DNA of 39,135 nucleotides from Clostridia bacterium (lineage in GTDB: Bacteria > Bacillota > Clostridia > Oscillospirales > Acutalibacteraceae): contig JAFSAC010000032.1 in the NCBI GenBank assembly GCA_017442265.1, positions 1-39,135 of the forward strand, read 5' to 3'. Shown here in pieces: positions 1-7,151 of this stretch. Both the position numbers and the translations under genes were made by a program. A model generated the notes under the pieces. The model searched no databases. It was not told the origin of the DNA and worked only from the letters and a program-made list of their open reading frames with translations. Within the stretch, counting starts at the first letter, position 1, and every line of letters starts with the position of its first letter.

Positions 1-489
1 GCTCTCATTGGCTACGGACAAGGATTTCAGCCGGTGTGCGGGTTTAATTTCGGCGCCGGTCGGTACGATCGCATTATCCGTGCGTTTTGGTATTGTGTAT
101 GGACCTCGTTTATAGTACTGGTTGTCATTTCGGTAGGCGGTTTTATCGGCGCTCCATGGCTGATGTCGGTATTCCGGGACGACCCGGAGGTCATCTCCAT
201 TGGTTATAAAGCACTACGCTGGCAGTTTATTACCTTTCCGCTGTCCTCCTGGATCGTGCTCAGCAATATGATGACCCAAACTCTTCGTATGCCAATTCGT
301 GCTATGTTTCTCTCAATTGCAAGACAAGGGCTCTTTTTCATCCCGCTGGTGCTGATCTTACCTCGTTTTTGGGGACTTGCCGGTATCCAGATCGCCCAAC
401 CGATTGCCGATATTTTCACCTTTATCTGCTCGATCCCGATGCAGCTCAGCGCTTTAAAAATGCTCAAAAAGGAACAAAAGAAGATATAA
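1..489 (+). CDS. MATE family efflux transporter, C-terminal part (5' end outside window)
   Basis: The reading frame is open from base 1, so the gene begins before the window and only about 162 C-terminal residues are present. The first residues include GYGQGFQPVCGFNFGAGR, the conserved loop found in the second half of MATE (NorM/DinF-type) Na+- or H+-coupled multidrug antiporters of the cytoplasmic membrane. Three to four hydrophobic segments follow (residues about 30-50, 75-100 and 105-140), ending in a short basic tail, KKEQKK. The methionine-like GTG at 34 is internal, not a start. The gene converges on the SEDS gene and shares a terminator with it. The substrate cannot be told from this fragment. 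The family call is confident; the subfamily is not. Confidence 0.88.
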   Translation, partial: ALIGYGQGFQPVCGFNFGAGRYDRIIRAFWYCVWTSFIVLVVISVGGFIGAPWLMSVFRDDPEVISIGYKALRWQFITFPLSSWIVLSNMMTQTLRMPIRAMFLSIARQGLFFIPLVLILPRFWGLAGIQIAQPIADIFTFICSIPMQLSALKMLKKEQKKI

Positions 490-491
490 AA

Positions 492-514
492 AATCCCCAC
501 AGTATGTGGGGATT
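492..514. terminator. Bidirectional rho-independent terminator between MATE and SEDS genes
   Basis: Perfect 10-bp stem AATCCCCACA / TGTGGGGATT around a 3-nt loop (502-504). On the plus strand it is followed by TTCTTGTTT. On the minus strand it is followed by TTTTTTATA, which makes it strongest as the terminator of the minus-strand SEDS gene ending at 547. Confidence 0.88.
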
Positions 515-546
515 TTCTTGTTTATTAGTGTCGTATGGAAGATGAC

Positions 547-1671
547 TTAATATCGCTGTAATAACAGACGCTGAGCGACAAATCCAATTGCCAGATACAA
601 GGTTAACACCGAGGTGCCACCGGCACTGAAAAAGGGAAGGGTGATGCCGATAATGGGAAGCAGTCGGACGTTCATTCCAATGTTAATAATCGACTGAAAC
701 CCGATCATCGCCATAGTGCCGATACAAATGAAGGAACCCATAGGATCCCGTGCCCGGGAGGAACAGCGCCATAACTCAAAAATAAGCAGCGCCAGCAGTC
801 CTAAAAGTAAGATTGAACCGATAAAGCCGAACTCTTCTGCTGCCACGGTGAAAATAAGGTCGTTGTTACGGGCGAATAGGTTGGGGTTACTGCCTTCGGT
901 AAAACCGACACCGCTGAGTTTTCCCGACCCCATAAGGATGATGCCTTGTTCCTGTTGCCAACCGTAGGTTTTCACGTACTGTTCCGGCTGAAGGATAGCG
1001 AGAATTCGGCCTTTTTTATCATCGGTTAAAAAATTAAACCACAAAATCGGAACCGCTACCGCAATCGCCCCGAAAGCGGCGGCAAAGAACTGCCATTTCA
1101 GTCCCGCGGCAAAGAGAAGCGCCACAAACATAAGTAAGAAAACCAGCGCGGTGCCGTCGTCGCCCTGTAAAAATACCAGCCCGATCGGAAGCATAGCGTG
1201 TATCCCTAACATTATGAGGGTAGGGAAGCGGTTGATATCCTCCCGAACCGCCGCTAAATGCTTGGAAAAGGTCAGAATGAATACCACCTTTAACAATTCG
1301 GACGGCTGAAAGGTGAGGGTGAAGGAGCCGAGCCGAACCCCCAGCCATGCGGTATCATCGGTACCGCTGACGTTTAGTCCGAGCGGCGTGAAGGTCAGTA
1401 TCATTAACACGACCGCGACCCCGGCTAAAATCGGCCAGGCATTTCCCAAATCTTCGTAATCGATCCGAGAAATGAGCACCGCCGCTATTAATCCGGCAAC
1501 CGAGCAGACCGCCTGAACAATCACTCCGCGGGAACCGCTCCCGGCAGAGAGGTTAGCGGAAAATACCAGCAAACAGCCGTATAATGAGCATAAAAAGCAC
1601 AAAACGATCAGGCGGAAGTTGGTGTTTTTCAGCGAAACACGAATCGCTCCTTTTCGTTTAACGGTTGGCAT
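547..1671 (-). CDS. SEDS family peptidoglycan glycosyltransferase (RodA/FtsW/SpoVE)
   Basis: Polytopic membrane protein of about 374 residues, the usual RodA/FtsW/SpoVE length, with about ten hydrophobic segments. SEDS signatures are visible: FQPSELLK near residue 120, GDDGTALVF (the usual PDLGTALV region), NDLIFTVAAEEFGFIG, and the C-terminal LPIIGITLPFFSAGGTS. The family polymerises lipid II into glycan strands together with a class B PBP. A minus-strand SD (AAAGGAGG) precedes TTG-ATG; I chose the ATG at 1671, 8 nt from the SD, although the TTG at 1674 is possible. A strong promoter lies about 45 bases upstream, divergent from tsaE. Whether this is the elongation (RodA), division (FtsW) or spore (SpoVE) form cannot be decided here; the short N-terminus and the lack of a long C-terminal tail fit RodA. 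Confidence 0.9.
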   Translation of the reverse strand: MPTVKRKGAIRVSLKNTNFRLIVLCFLCSLYGCLLVFSANLSAGSGSRGVIVQAVCSVAGLIAAVLISRIDYEDLGNAWPILAGVAVVLMILTFTPLGLNVSGTDDTAWLGVRLGSFTLTFQPSELLKVVFILTFSKHLAAVREDINRFPTLIMLGIHAMLPIGLVFLQGDDGTALVFLLMFVALLFAAGLKWQFFAAAFGAIAVAVPILWFNFLTDDKKGRILAILQPEQYVKTYGWQQEQGIILMGSGKLSGVGFTEGSNPNLFARNNDLIFTVAAEEFGFIGSILLLGLLALLIFELWRCSSRARDPMGSFICIGTMAMIGFQSIINIGMNVRLLPIIGITLPFFSAGGTSVLTLYLAIGFVAQRLLLQRY

Positions 1672-1712
1672 CAAGGCGGCCTCCTTTCCTATGTGGTCGG
1701 TTATCTTTCTTT

Positions 1713-1741
1713 AGTATAAGTGGTTTTTTTGTTTTTTTCAA
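1713..1741 (-). promoter_or_regulatory. Sigma-A promoter of the SEDS gene
   Basis: On the minus strand, -35 TTGAAA (1736-1741), a 17-nt A-rich spacer and -10 TATACT (1713-1718). It lies 42 nt upstream of the ATG at 1671. Confidence 0.8.
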
Positions 1742-1750
1742 GACAAACCC

Positions 1751-1779
1751 TTTAAATGTATAAAAATTTGTGCTATACT
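1751..1779 (+). promoter_or_regulatory. Sigma-A promoter with extended -10 for tsaE-tsaB
   Basis: TTTAAA (1751-1756), 17-nt spacer, TATACT (1774-1779) preceded by TG at 1771-1772 (extended -10). It lies back to back with the SEDS promoter and 26 nt upstream of the tsaE ATG. Confidence 0.72.
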
Positions 1780-1805
1780 CTCTATAAATGAAGGGAGGAT
1801 GCCGT

Positions 1806-2255
1806 ATGGATGCTAATGTAAACGCCGGTGTTTGTGCGGCATTCGCAGAACGCTGGGAGACCCATTCGGTCACCGAAACCGAGGCGGTGGGTGCCGAAAT
1901 CGCCGCTTCTCTGCACGGCGGACAGGTCGTTGCGCTGTTTGGCGGTATGGGAGTGGGGAAGACTGCCTTTGTCCGGGGACTTGCAAAGGGATTGAATCTC
2001 GATGCGGAAGTTTCCAGCCCCACCTTTGCACTGGTGCACGATTACGGTGGAAATCCGCCGCTGGTTCACTTTGATATGTACCGCATATCCGGGTGGGACG
2101 ACCTGGATACCACCGGATTTTTCGATTATTTGGATGCCGGAGCGATATTGGCGGTGGAATGGAGCGAAAATATCGAAAATGCTCTGCCGCCGGATGCACT
2201 CCGCTTGCGTATTTCCGCTCCCGATCCCAATATTCGTATCATCGAAAGGTTTTGA
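1806..2255 (+). CDS. tsaE: tRNA t6A biosynthesis ATPase TsaE
   Basis: A protein of 149 residues, typical TsaE length. It has a P-loop GGMGVGKT (residues 46-53), followed by the TsaE-specific SPTFALVHDY and the HFDMYR segment. TsaE is the ATPase that resets the TsaB-TsaD complex making N6-threonylcarbamoyladenosine at A37 of ANN-decoding tRNAs. An in-frame ATG at 1788 lies before the SD (GGGAGG, 1793-1798), so the ATG at 1806, 7 nt after the SD, is the start. The stop is 4 nt before tsaB, so the two genes are translationally linked, the usual pairing in Firmicutes. Confidence 0.95.
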   Translation: MDANVNAGVCAAFAERWETHSVTETEAVGAEIAASLHGGQVVALFGGMGVGKTAFVRGLAKGLNLDAEVSSPTFALVHDYGGNPPLVHFDMYRISGWDDLDTTGFFDYLDAGAILAVEWSENIENALPPDALRLRISAPDPNIRIIERF

Positions 2256-2259
2256 CGGC

Positions 2260-2970
2260 ATGAACGTTTTAGCTTTGGACACTTCGGCGGTTACCGCCTC
2301 CTGTGCGCTTATTAATGAAAAAGGTATTCTGGCTCAATCCGAGCTTCGCAATGGACTTACACATAGTCAAACGATCCTTCCTTTGGTGACCGATATGCTG
2401 AAAAATGCCCGTATTTCGCTGGATGAGATCGATGTGCTGGCGGTGAACGTCGGTCCCGGCTCTTTTACCGGTGTCCGCATTGGAGTTGCGGCCGTAAAGG
2501 GTCTTGCCTTTACAAGAAACATCCCCTGCGCGGCGGTGTCAACTCTCGAAAGTATGGTATATCCGCTGGCGGGGTTGCCCATTTCCGGGATTGTTTGTGC
2601 GGTTATGGATGCCCGCCGGGGGCAGGTGTACAATGCGTTGTTCTCGGTAGAAGGGGATTCGGTTCAAAGAGTCACCCCTGATCGGGCAATTTCGATCGAA
2701 GATCTCAAAAAAGAACTTGAAAATACAAAAAAATCTGTTTTTTTGGTTGGCGACGGCGCCGATTTGTGTTATAATACTTTACAGCCGATAGCAATCCCTC
2801 TCACGGTGGCGCCCGATCCGCTGAAATATCAGCACGCCGTCGGCACCGCTTTGGTGGCTTTACAGCTTTATGAAAAAGGGGAAACCTGTCCGGCCGAGCA
2901 ACTGATCCCCGTTTACCTGCGGCTTCCGCAGGCGGAACGTGAATTAAAAGCGAAACAAAACGCTGAATAA
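2260..2970 (+). CDS. tsaB: tRNA t6A biosynthesis protein TsaB
   Basis: A protein of 236 residues starting MNVLALDTS, the ASKHA-fold phosphate-1 motif of TsaB (YeaZ). It continues with [11 protein letters not shown] near residue 68, the family hallmark, and [13 protein letters not shown]. TsaB is the non-catalytic partner of TsaD in forming t6A37. The frame stays open further upstream inside tsaE, but the ATG at 2260 gives the canonical N-terminus. The commonly following rimI and tsaD genes are absent here; upp comes next, so TsaD must be encoded elsewhere. A promoter-like sequence inside the 3' half of the gene may serve upp. Confidence 0.95.
   Translation: MNVLALDTSAVTASCALINEKGILAQSELRNGLTHSQTILPLVTDMLKNARISLDEIDVLAVNVGPGSFTGVRIGVAAVKGLAFTRNIPCAAVSTLESMVYPLAGLPISGIVCAVMDARRGQVYNALFSVEGDSVQRVTPDRAISIEDLKKELENTKKSVFLVGDGADLCYNTLQPIAIPLTVAPDPLKYQHAVGTALVALQLYEKGETCPAEQLIPVYLRLPQAERELKAKQNAE
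2747..2775 (+). promoter_or_regulatory. Possible internal promoter for upp
   Basis: TTGGCG (2747-2752), 17-nt spacer, TATAAT (2770-2775) with a TGT extended -10 element directly before it. It lies within tsaB, about 210 nt before upp. The -10 is perfect, but position inside a coding region lowers confidence. Confidence 0.42.
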
Positions 2971-2986
2971 AGGGAGGACGTCTATT

Positions 2987-3619
2987 ATGATGGAAAAACC
3001 GTTCATTGCCGATCATCCGCTGATCCAGCACAAGGTCGCCGTTCTGCGCGACGTCAATACCAGCTCTAAGCAGTTCCGCGAGCTGATTCGCGAGATCACC
3101 GAGCTTCTTGTCTATGAAGCCACCCGCGATCTGCCCACCTGTGAGGTGGAGGTAGAAACCCCTATGGCGATTGCCAAAGCCCGGAAAATTGCCGGTCGGA
3201 AACTGGCTTTCGTTCCGATCCTGCGTGCCGGTCTCGGTATGGTGGACGGTGCGGTTGAACTGGTTCCCTCTGCCCGTGTGGGTCATATCGGACTGTATCG
3301 TGATCACGAAACCTTACAGCCGGTGGAATACTACTGTAAGCTGCCGGGTGATATCGACCAGCGTGACGTGATCGTTCTCGATCCGATGCTCGCTACCGGC
3401 GGCTCGGCGATCGATGCGATCACCCAGATCAAGGAACGCGGTCCGCGCAGCATTAAGTTTATGTGTATCATTGCCGCTCCTGAGGGGCTTCAGGCGCTCA
3501 ATGAGGCGCATCCGGACGTGAAGATCTACTGTGCGGCGCTGGACGATCACCTGAATGAAAACGGTTATATCGTACCCGGTCTTGGCGATGCGGGTGACCG
3601 TATTTTCGGCACGAAATAA
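2987..3619 (+). CDS. upp: Uracil phosphoribosyltransferase
   Basis: A protein of 210 residues, the standard Upp length (about 208). It converts uracil and PRPP to UMP in pyrimidine salvage. The PRPP-binding loop [12 protein letters not shown] is present near residues 130-141, as are the conserved N-terminal [13 protein letters not shown] and the C-terminal [31 protein letters not shown] lies before ATG-ATG (2987/2990); either may be used, with the spacing slightly long. It follows tsaB with a 16-nt gap and ends at a hairpin. Cytosolic enzyme. Confidence 0.97.
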   Translation: MMEKPFIADHPLIQHKVAVLRDVNTSSKQFRELIREITELLVYEATRDLPTCEVEVETPMAIAKARKIAGRKLAFVPILRAGLGMVDGAVELVPSARVGHIGLYRDHETLQPVEYYCKLPGDIDQRDVIVLDPMLATGGSAIDAITQIKERGPRSIKFMCIIAAPEGLQALNEAHPDVKIYCAALDDHLNENGYIVPGLGDAGDRIFGTK

Positions 3620-3627
3620 CGAACTTT

Positions 3628-3653
3628 CCCGTTCGGTTTGACCGCCGAACGGG
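3628..3653 (+). terminator. Hairpin after upp
   Basis: 9-bp perfect stem CCCGTTCGG / CCGAACGGG with an 8-nt loop, followed by ATTTCTT. The T-tract is weak, so termination may be partial. Confidence 0.6.
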
Positions 3654-3689
3654 ATTTCTTCATATCAACCAACCGAGGAGGACATAATA

Positions 3690-3959
3690 ATGCGTGCAGT
3701 AATTACCGTTGTTGGCAAGGATACGGTGGGAATTCTGGCGAAGGTTTCCACCAAATGCAGTGAGCATAAAGCAAACGTCGCCGAAGTGACCCAGTCGGTC
3801 CTGCAGGATCTGTTTGCCATGATTATGATCGTGGATATCGATCAGCTTAACATTCCGTTCACCGATTTTTCGGAACAGCTTTCGAAAATGGGGGAGGATA
3901 TGAACCTCAAAATCCATACGATGCACGAAGATATTTTCGATGCGATGCACACCATTTAA
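3690..3959 (+). CDS. ACT domain protein (UPF0237 family)
   Basis: An 89-residue protein that is a single ACT domain: [20 protein letters not shown], then a beta-alpha repeat ending with the amphipathic [10 protein letters not shown]. It matches the small UPF0237 ACT family, whose genes usually sit directly before a UPF0210 gene, as here (14-nt gap). ACT domains bind amino acids or similar ligands and act as regulatory subunits. The target is unknown; the fixed pairing suggests it regulates the UPF0210 protein. SD GAGGAGG precedes the ATG. Confidence 0.9.
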   Translation: MRAVITVVGKDTVGILAKVSTKCSEHKANVAEVTQSVLQDLFAMIMIVDIDQLNIPFTDFSEQLSKMGEDMNLKIHTMHEDIFDAMHTI

Positions 3960-3973
3960 GAAAGGAAACCGGT

Positions 3974-5206
3974 ATGCTTAACGCCAAGGATATTTTAGAA
4001 ACTATCACTATGATCCACGAGGACAATCTGGATATCCGTACGATCACTATGGGTATCTCCCTTTTAGATTGTGCCGACGGGGATATGGATACTCTTTGCC
4101 GCAAGGTATACGAAAAGATCGTTCGCCGTGCGGAAAAACTGGTGGAAACCGGCGAAACCATGGAAAAAGAATTGGGTATCCCGATCATTAATAAACGTAT
4201 TTCGGTCACCCCGGCGGCGATGATTTTGGCATCGGCCGAAAAACGGGATGCCGTGAAGCTGGCAAAAACGCTGGAAAAAGCGGCCACCACCTGTGGTGCT
4301 AATTTTATCGGCGGCTTTTCGGCGCTGGTACAAAAAGGATTTGCCGCCGGCGATCGCGAACTGATTGAGGCGATCCCCGAAGCGCTTTCCGAAACCTCTA
4401 ACGTTTGTTCCTCGGTAAATATCGGCTCCACCAAAGCCGGCATCAATATGGATGCAGTCGGCATGATGGGTCGGGTGATCCGTGAAGCGGCGGAGCTTAC
4501 CGCCGATCGTAACTGCATCGGTCCGGCGAAATTGGTGGTATTTTGCAATGCTCCGGAGGATAACCCTTTTATGGCCGGCGCTTTTCACGGTCCGGGCGAA
4601 CCGGATACGGTCATCAACGTTGGCGTTTCCGGTCCCGGCGTGGTTCGTGCCGCTCTCGCCAAAGCGGGAGATGATTGCGATCTGACCCAGGTAGCGTATA
4701 TTATTAAACGCACCGCTTTCAAGATCACCCGTATGGGTCAACTGGTGGCGCAGGAAGCTTCCCGTCGCCTGAACGTGCCGTTTGGTATCGTCGACCTGTC
4801 GTTAGCACCCACTCCGGCGGTTGGCGACTCGGTAGCCCATATTTTAGAGGAAATGGGTTTGGAGACCTGCGGATGCTGTGGTACTACCGCGGCGCTGGCG
4901 CTTCTCAACGATGCGGTGAAAAAAGGCGGCGTTATGGCCTCTTCCCACGTCGGCGGACTGTCCGGCGCTTTCATCCCGGTCACCGAAGATGCCGGTATGA
5001 TTGCGGCGGCGCAAAACGGATGCCTCAAACTGGAAAAGCTGGAAGCAATGACCGCCGTTTGTTCGGTGGGACTGGATATGATCAATATTCCCGGTGATAC
5101 CCCGGCGGAAGTGATCTCTGCCCTGATTGCGGATGAAGCCGCCATCGGTATGGTCAACCATAAAACTACTGCCGTCCGTATTATTCCGGCAATCGGGAAA
5201 AGGTAG
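3974..5206 (+). CDS. UPF0210 (DUF711) family protein, frame ends early
   Basis: The uninterrupted frame gives 410 residues, beginning with the family's conserved [14 protein letters not shown] segment (residues 21-34) and including glycine-rich VGVSGPGVV and [14 protein letters not shown]. From memory, family members are about 450 residues and end in a conserved GGLLG...GGRIPAP...K(N) tail. Here that tail is present in the -1 frame directly after the TAG at 5204 (see the feature at 5203-5334). Joining the frames gives about 453 residues. A missing A in the GGGAAAAG run at 5195-5202 would explain it. The molecular function is unknown; the PFL-like fold assignment and the link to the upstream ACT protein are family knowledge. 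Confidence 0.9.
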   Translation: MLNAKDILETITMIHEDNLDIRTITMGISLLDCADGDMDTLCRKVYEKIVRRAEKLVETGETMEKELGIPIINKRISVTPAAMILASAEKRDAVKLAKTLEKAATTCGANFIGGFSALVQKGFAAGDRELIEAIPEALSETSNVCSSVNIGSTKAGINMDAVGMMGRVIREAAELTADRNCIGPAKLVVFCNAPEDNPFMAGAFHGPGEPDTVINVGVSGPGVVRAALAKAGDDCDLTQVAYIIKRTAFKITRMGQLVAQEASRRLNVPFGIVDLSLAPTPAVGDSVAHILEEMGLETCGCCGTTAALALLNDAVKKGGVMASSHVGGLSGAFIPVTEDAGMIAAAQNGCLKLEKLEAMTAVCSVGLDMINIPGDTPAEVISALIADEAAIGMVNHKTTAVRIIPAIGKR

Positions 5207-5334
5207 GGGAGGAACTCTCCTTCGGTGGCCTGCTTGGAAGCGGCCCGGTGATGCCGATCAACACCGTCTCCCCGGCGAAATTTATCGCCCGTGGCGGTCG
5301 GATTCCCGCCCCGATGCAAAGTTTGAAAAACTAA
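5203..5334 (+). other. Out-of-frame conserved C-terminal tail of the UPF0210 gene
   Basis: Read from 5203, 43 codons encode [18 protein letters not shown] and then [19 protein letters not shown] before TAA at 5332. This is the expected family C-terminus, so the coding signal continues past the TAG in frame -1. No separate SD or start codon suggests an independent gene. Confidence 0.85.
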
Positions 5335-5336
5335 TG

Positions 5337-5370
5337 AAAAAGCGGTTCTGCATAGGCAGAACCGCTTTTT
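5337..5370. terminator. Bidirectional terminator between UPF0210 and cotJC
   Basis: Perfect 15-bp stem: AAAAAGCGGTTCTGC pairs with GCAGAACCGCTTTTT around loop ATAG. There are T-runs on both strands, so it can end both the plus-strand UPF0210 unit and the minus-strand cotJ unit. Confidence 0.93.
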
Positions 5371-5372
5371 TG

Positions 5373-5981
5373 TTATTTATTGCAGTGTTTGTCAAAGCTC
5401 GGGTTGAAAGAGTAGAAGTTCTTCTCATTCAGCCGATCGCTGGTCAGCCGCAACGCTTCGCCAAACCGCTGATAGTGATTCAGTTCGCGCTGACGTAAGA
5501 ACCGTAGCGGGTCCAAAACATCCGGATCGTCCACCATACGGATTAGATTGTCATAGGTGGTGCGCGCCTTCTGCTCCGCCGCCAGGTCCTCGTGCAGATC
5601 GGTGATGATATCCCCCTTAGAGGCAATATATTCCGCCCGCCACGGCACGCTGGAGGCGGCAACCGGATATACACCGGTGGTGTGATCGACGAAATAATTG
5701 GCAAAGGGCGTCCCTTTGATCTCTTCTTCCGAGAGATTGCGGGTGAGCTGATGCACCATAGCACAAATCATCTCTAAGTGCGCCAGTTCCTCGGTGCCAA
5801 TGTCGGTCAAAAGACCCTTTACCTCGGCATACGGCATACTGTACCGCTGACTCAAATACCGTAGAGAGGCCCCCAATTCACCGTCCGGACCGCCGTATTG
5901 AGTGATGATGAGCTGTGCCAGCTTCGGATTCGGATTGGCAATCTTGACTGGATATTGCAGTTTCTTTTCATATTGCCACAT
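5373..5981 (-). CDS. cotJC: Spore coat manganese catalase-like protein CotJC
   Basis: A 202-residue member of the Mn-catalase family. Di-manganese ligands in the ferritin-like bundle are visible: E35 in GELGASLRYL, E65 and H68 in TEELAHLE, a glutamate in LAAEQKAR, and a histidine in RELNHYQRF. CotJC is deposited in the spore coat during sporulation and is linked with peroxide removal. SD GGAGG lies inside the end of cotJB, 8 nt before the ATG, and cotJB stops 3 nt upstream, so translation is coupled. It is the last gene of the cotJABC operon. All expected ligands seem present, so it is probably catalytically competent. Confidence 0.95.
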   Translation of the reverse strand: MWQYEKKLQYPVKIANPNPKLAQLIITQYGGPDGELGASLRYLSQRYSMPYAEVKGLLTDIGTEELAHLEMICAMVHQLTRNLSEEEIKGTPFANYFVDHTTGVYPVAASSVPWRAEYIASKGDIITDLHEDLAAEQKARTTYDNLIRMVDDPDVLDPLRFLRQRELNHYQRFGEALRLTSDRLNEKNFYSFNPSFDKHCNK

Positions 5982-5984
5982 CGC

Positions 5985-6245
5985 TCATACCTCCTTGGAA
6001 TATTCCCAGGGCCACGGATCGCAGATCCAGGTGAATTTATCGCCCTGTACATCGTTAACATTGGAAATATACGGACCAAACTGCGCCTCATACGCTTCAA
6101 TCAGTTGTTCCCGTTTTTCCTGATACTGGTGAAAAAGACAGAGTGCATCTTTGTCTTCCGGGTGGGTGTCGAGATACAGATTCATCTCCACGATCGCAAA
6201 ATCGTACGCATAAATCCGTTCTTTCATAGCCATACGGTTATCCAC
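5985..6245 (-). CDS. cotJB: Spore coat protein CotJB
   Basis: Small protein with the CotJB core AIVEMNLYLDTHPEDKDAL, then KREQLIEAYEAQFGP and the aromatic C-terminus WICDPWPWEYSKE. CotJB is needed with CotJA for CotJC incorporation into the coat. I chose the GTG at 6245 because a GGGGAG SD (6257-6262) lies 11 nt upstream; this gives 86 residues and overlaps the cotJA end by 8 nt. The ATGs at 6233 and 6227 are alternatives, closer to the core but without an SD. Mother-cell expression is expected from the family. Confidence 0.88.
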   Translation of the reverse strand: MDNRMAMKERIYAYDFAIVEMNLYLDTHPEDKDALCLFHQYQEKREQLIEAYEAQFGPYISNVNDVQGDKFTWICDPWPWEYSKEV

Positions 6246-6423
6246 GGCGACAACATCTCCCCGCAAAAGGTTTCCGGATTTCCGGGAACAACGTCCCGTT
6301 GCGCCAAGCGTTTTCCGGCTCGTAGACGGCTTTAAGTTGCTGCCACGGAACGTAAGCCATAACCGGGAGATTGTCCATCTCCGGCTGACAGCCGCCGGCA
6401 TTTGTGTTATTTGCCAAAACCAT
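6238..6423 (-). CDS. cotJA: Spore coat associated protein CotJA
   Basis: About 60 residues with the CotJA signature VMAYVPWQQLKAVYEPENAW followed by GTLFPEIRKPFAG. First gene of cotJABC. The SD AAAGGAG is only 2 nt from the ATG at 6423. A TTG two codons in (6417) has an ideal 8-nt spacing and may be the real start (MANNTNAGG). The C-terminus is cysteine/arginine rich (CCRRG). No clear sigma-A promoter is visible on this strand; a sequence CATAGGATA about 45 bases upstream resembles a sigma-K -10, but this is weak. Confidence 0.85.
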   Translation of the reverse strand: MVLANNTNAGGCQPEMDNLPVMAYVPWQQLKAVYEPENAWRNGTLFPEIRKPFAGRCCRRG

Positions 6424-6491
6424 TGCTCCTTTCAGAAATTTTGAAATATCCCTTATTATCCTATGCCGATTGTCCAAGCTGTGTGATAAGG

Positions 6492-6520
6492 TTGCAAATT
6501 CTGCCGACTTATGATAAGAT
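6492..6520 (+). promoter_or_regulatory. Sigma-A promoter of ruvX
   Basis: TTGCAA (6492-6497), 17-nt spacer, TAAGAT (6515-6520) with TG at 6512-6513. It lies 24 nt before the ATG, with SD GGAGGGG between. Confidence 0.75.
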
Positions 6521-6543
6521 AGCAAAAAAAGGAGGGGATAGGT

Positions 6544-6969
6544 ATGCGGATATTAGCGGTTGACTTGGGGCTGGCTCGCACCGGTTTGGCTGTTTGTGAT
6601 AAAAGTGAATTTTTAGCATCCCCTTTAACCACCTTGAGCGAGAGAAATCTCGAAAAACTGCCGTCCCTCATCGCTGACAAAGCCAAGGAAAATGAGGTGG
6701 AACTAATCGTTGTCGGTCATCCGAAAAATATGGACGGCAGCTGCGGAGAAAGTGCTCGCCGTGCGGAAACCTTTGCGGAAAATTTGCGGGAGATATCGGG
6801 ATTGCCGGTGGAACTCTGGGATGAGCGGATGACCACCGTGACCGCCACCACCTTTCTCAACGAAACCAACGTCCGTGGAAAACAGCGCAAAGCCGCCGTA
6901 GATGCAGTCGCCGCCACCGTCATTCTTCAAAATTATCTGGATTATCGGAAAAATCATAAATCATCATGA
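6544..6969 (+). CDS. ruvX: Putative Holliday junction resolvase RuvX/YqgF
   Basis: A 141-residue RNase H-fold protein. Acidic active-site positions are visible: D7 in ILAVDLG, the LWDERMTTV motif (residues 91-99) and D120 in AAVDAVAAT. The family is implicated in Holliday junction resolution and in 5' pre-16S rRNA processing in the cytosol. SD GGAGGGG sits 6 nt upstream. It stands alone between cotJ (divergent) and a terminator, whereas many Firmicutes place it after alaS and IreB. Confidence 0.94.
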   Translation: MRILAVDLGLARTGLAVCDKSEFLASPLTTLSERNLEKLPSLIADKAKENEVELIVVGHPKNMDGSCGESARRAETFAENLREISGLPVELWDERMTTVTATTFLNETNVRGKQRKAAVDAVAATVILQNYLDYRKNHKSS

Positions 6970-6976
6970 ACTATTC

Positions 6977-7002
6977 AAAAAGACCGCTTCGCCGGTCTTT
7001 TT
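6977..7002 (+). terminator. Terminator of ruvX
   Basis: 10-bp stem AAAAAGACCG / CGGTCTTTTT with a 6-nt loop and a following T-run, 7 nt after the ruvX stop. Confidence 0.88.
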
Positions 7003-7051
7003 TCTATCATTTTCCAATCTTTCGTTTTGCCGAAAACTACTGCATTTTTTA

Positions 7052-7080
7052 TTGCTTTAAAAGCTTTTGTGTGCTATAAT
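7052..7080 (+). promoter_or_regulatory. Sigma-A promoter of the mutY operon
   Basis: TTGCTT (7052-7057), 17-nt spacer, perfect TATAAT (7075-7080) with TGC directly before it (extended -10). It leaves a leader of about 65 nt before mutY. Confidence 0.82.
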
Positions 7081-7151
7081 GATATTAATTATTGTATAAT
7101 TGCTTAAAATAGTGCCTTTTGAAGGTTTTATGAGGACAGAGGGAGTGAATT

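Noticed and set aside
5195..5206. Programmed -1 frameshift site in the UPF0210 gene
   Set aside because: The in-frame codons GGG AAA AGG do not give an X_XXY_YYZ slip heptamer, and the following hairpin is over 130 bases away; a one-base deletion or error is simpler.
6430..6480. Sigma-K promoter for cotJA (CATAGGATA on the minus strand)
   Set aside because: Only the -10-like part fits; the -35 of sigma-K is too short to call from one sequence.
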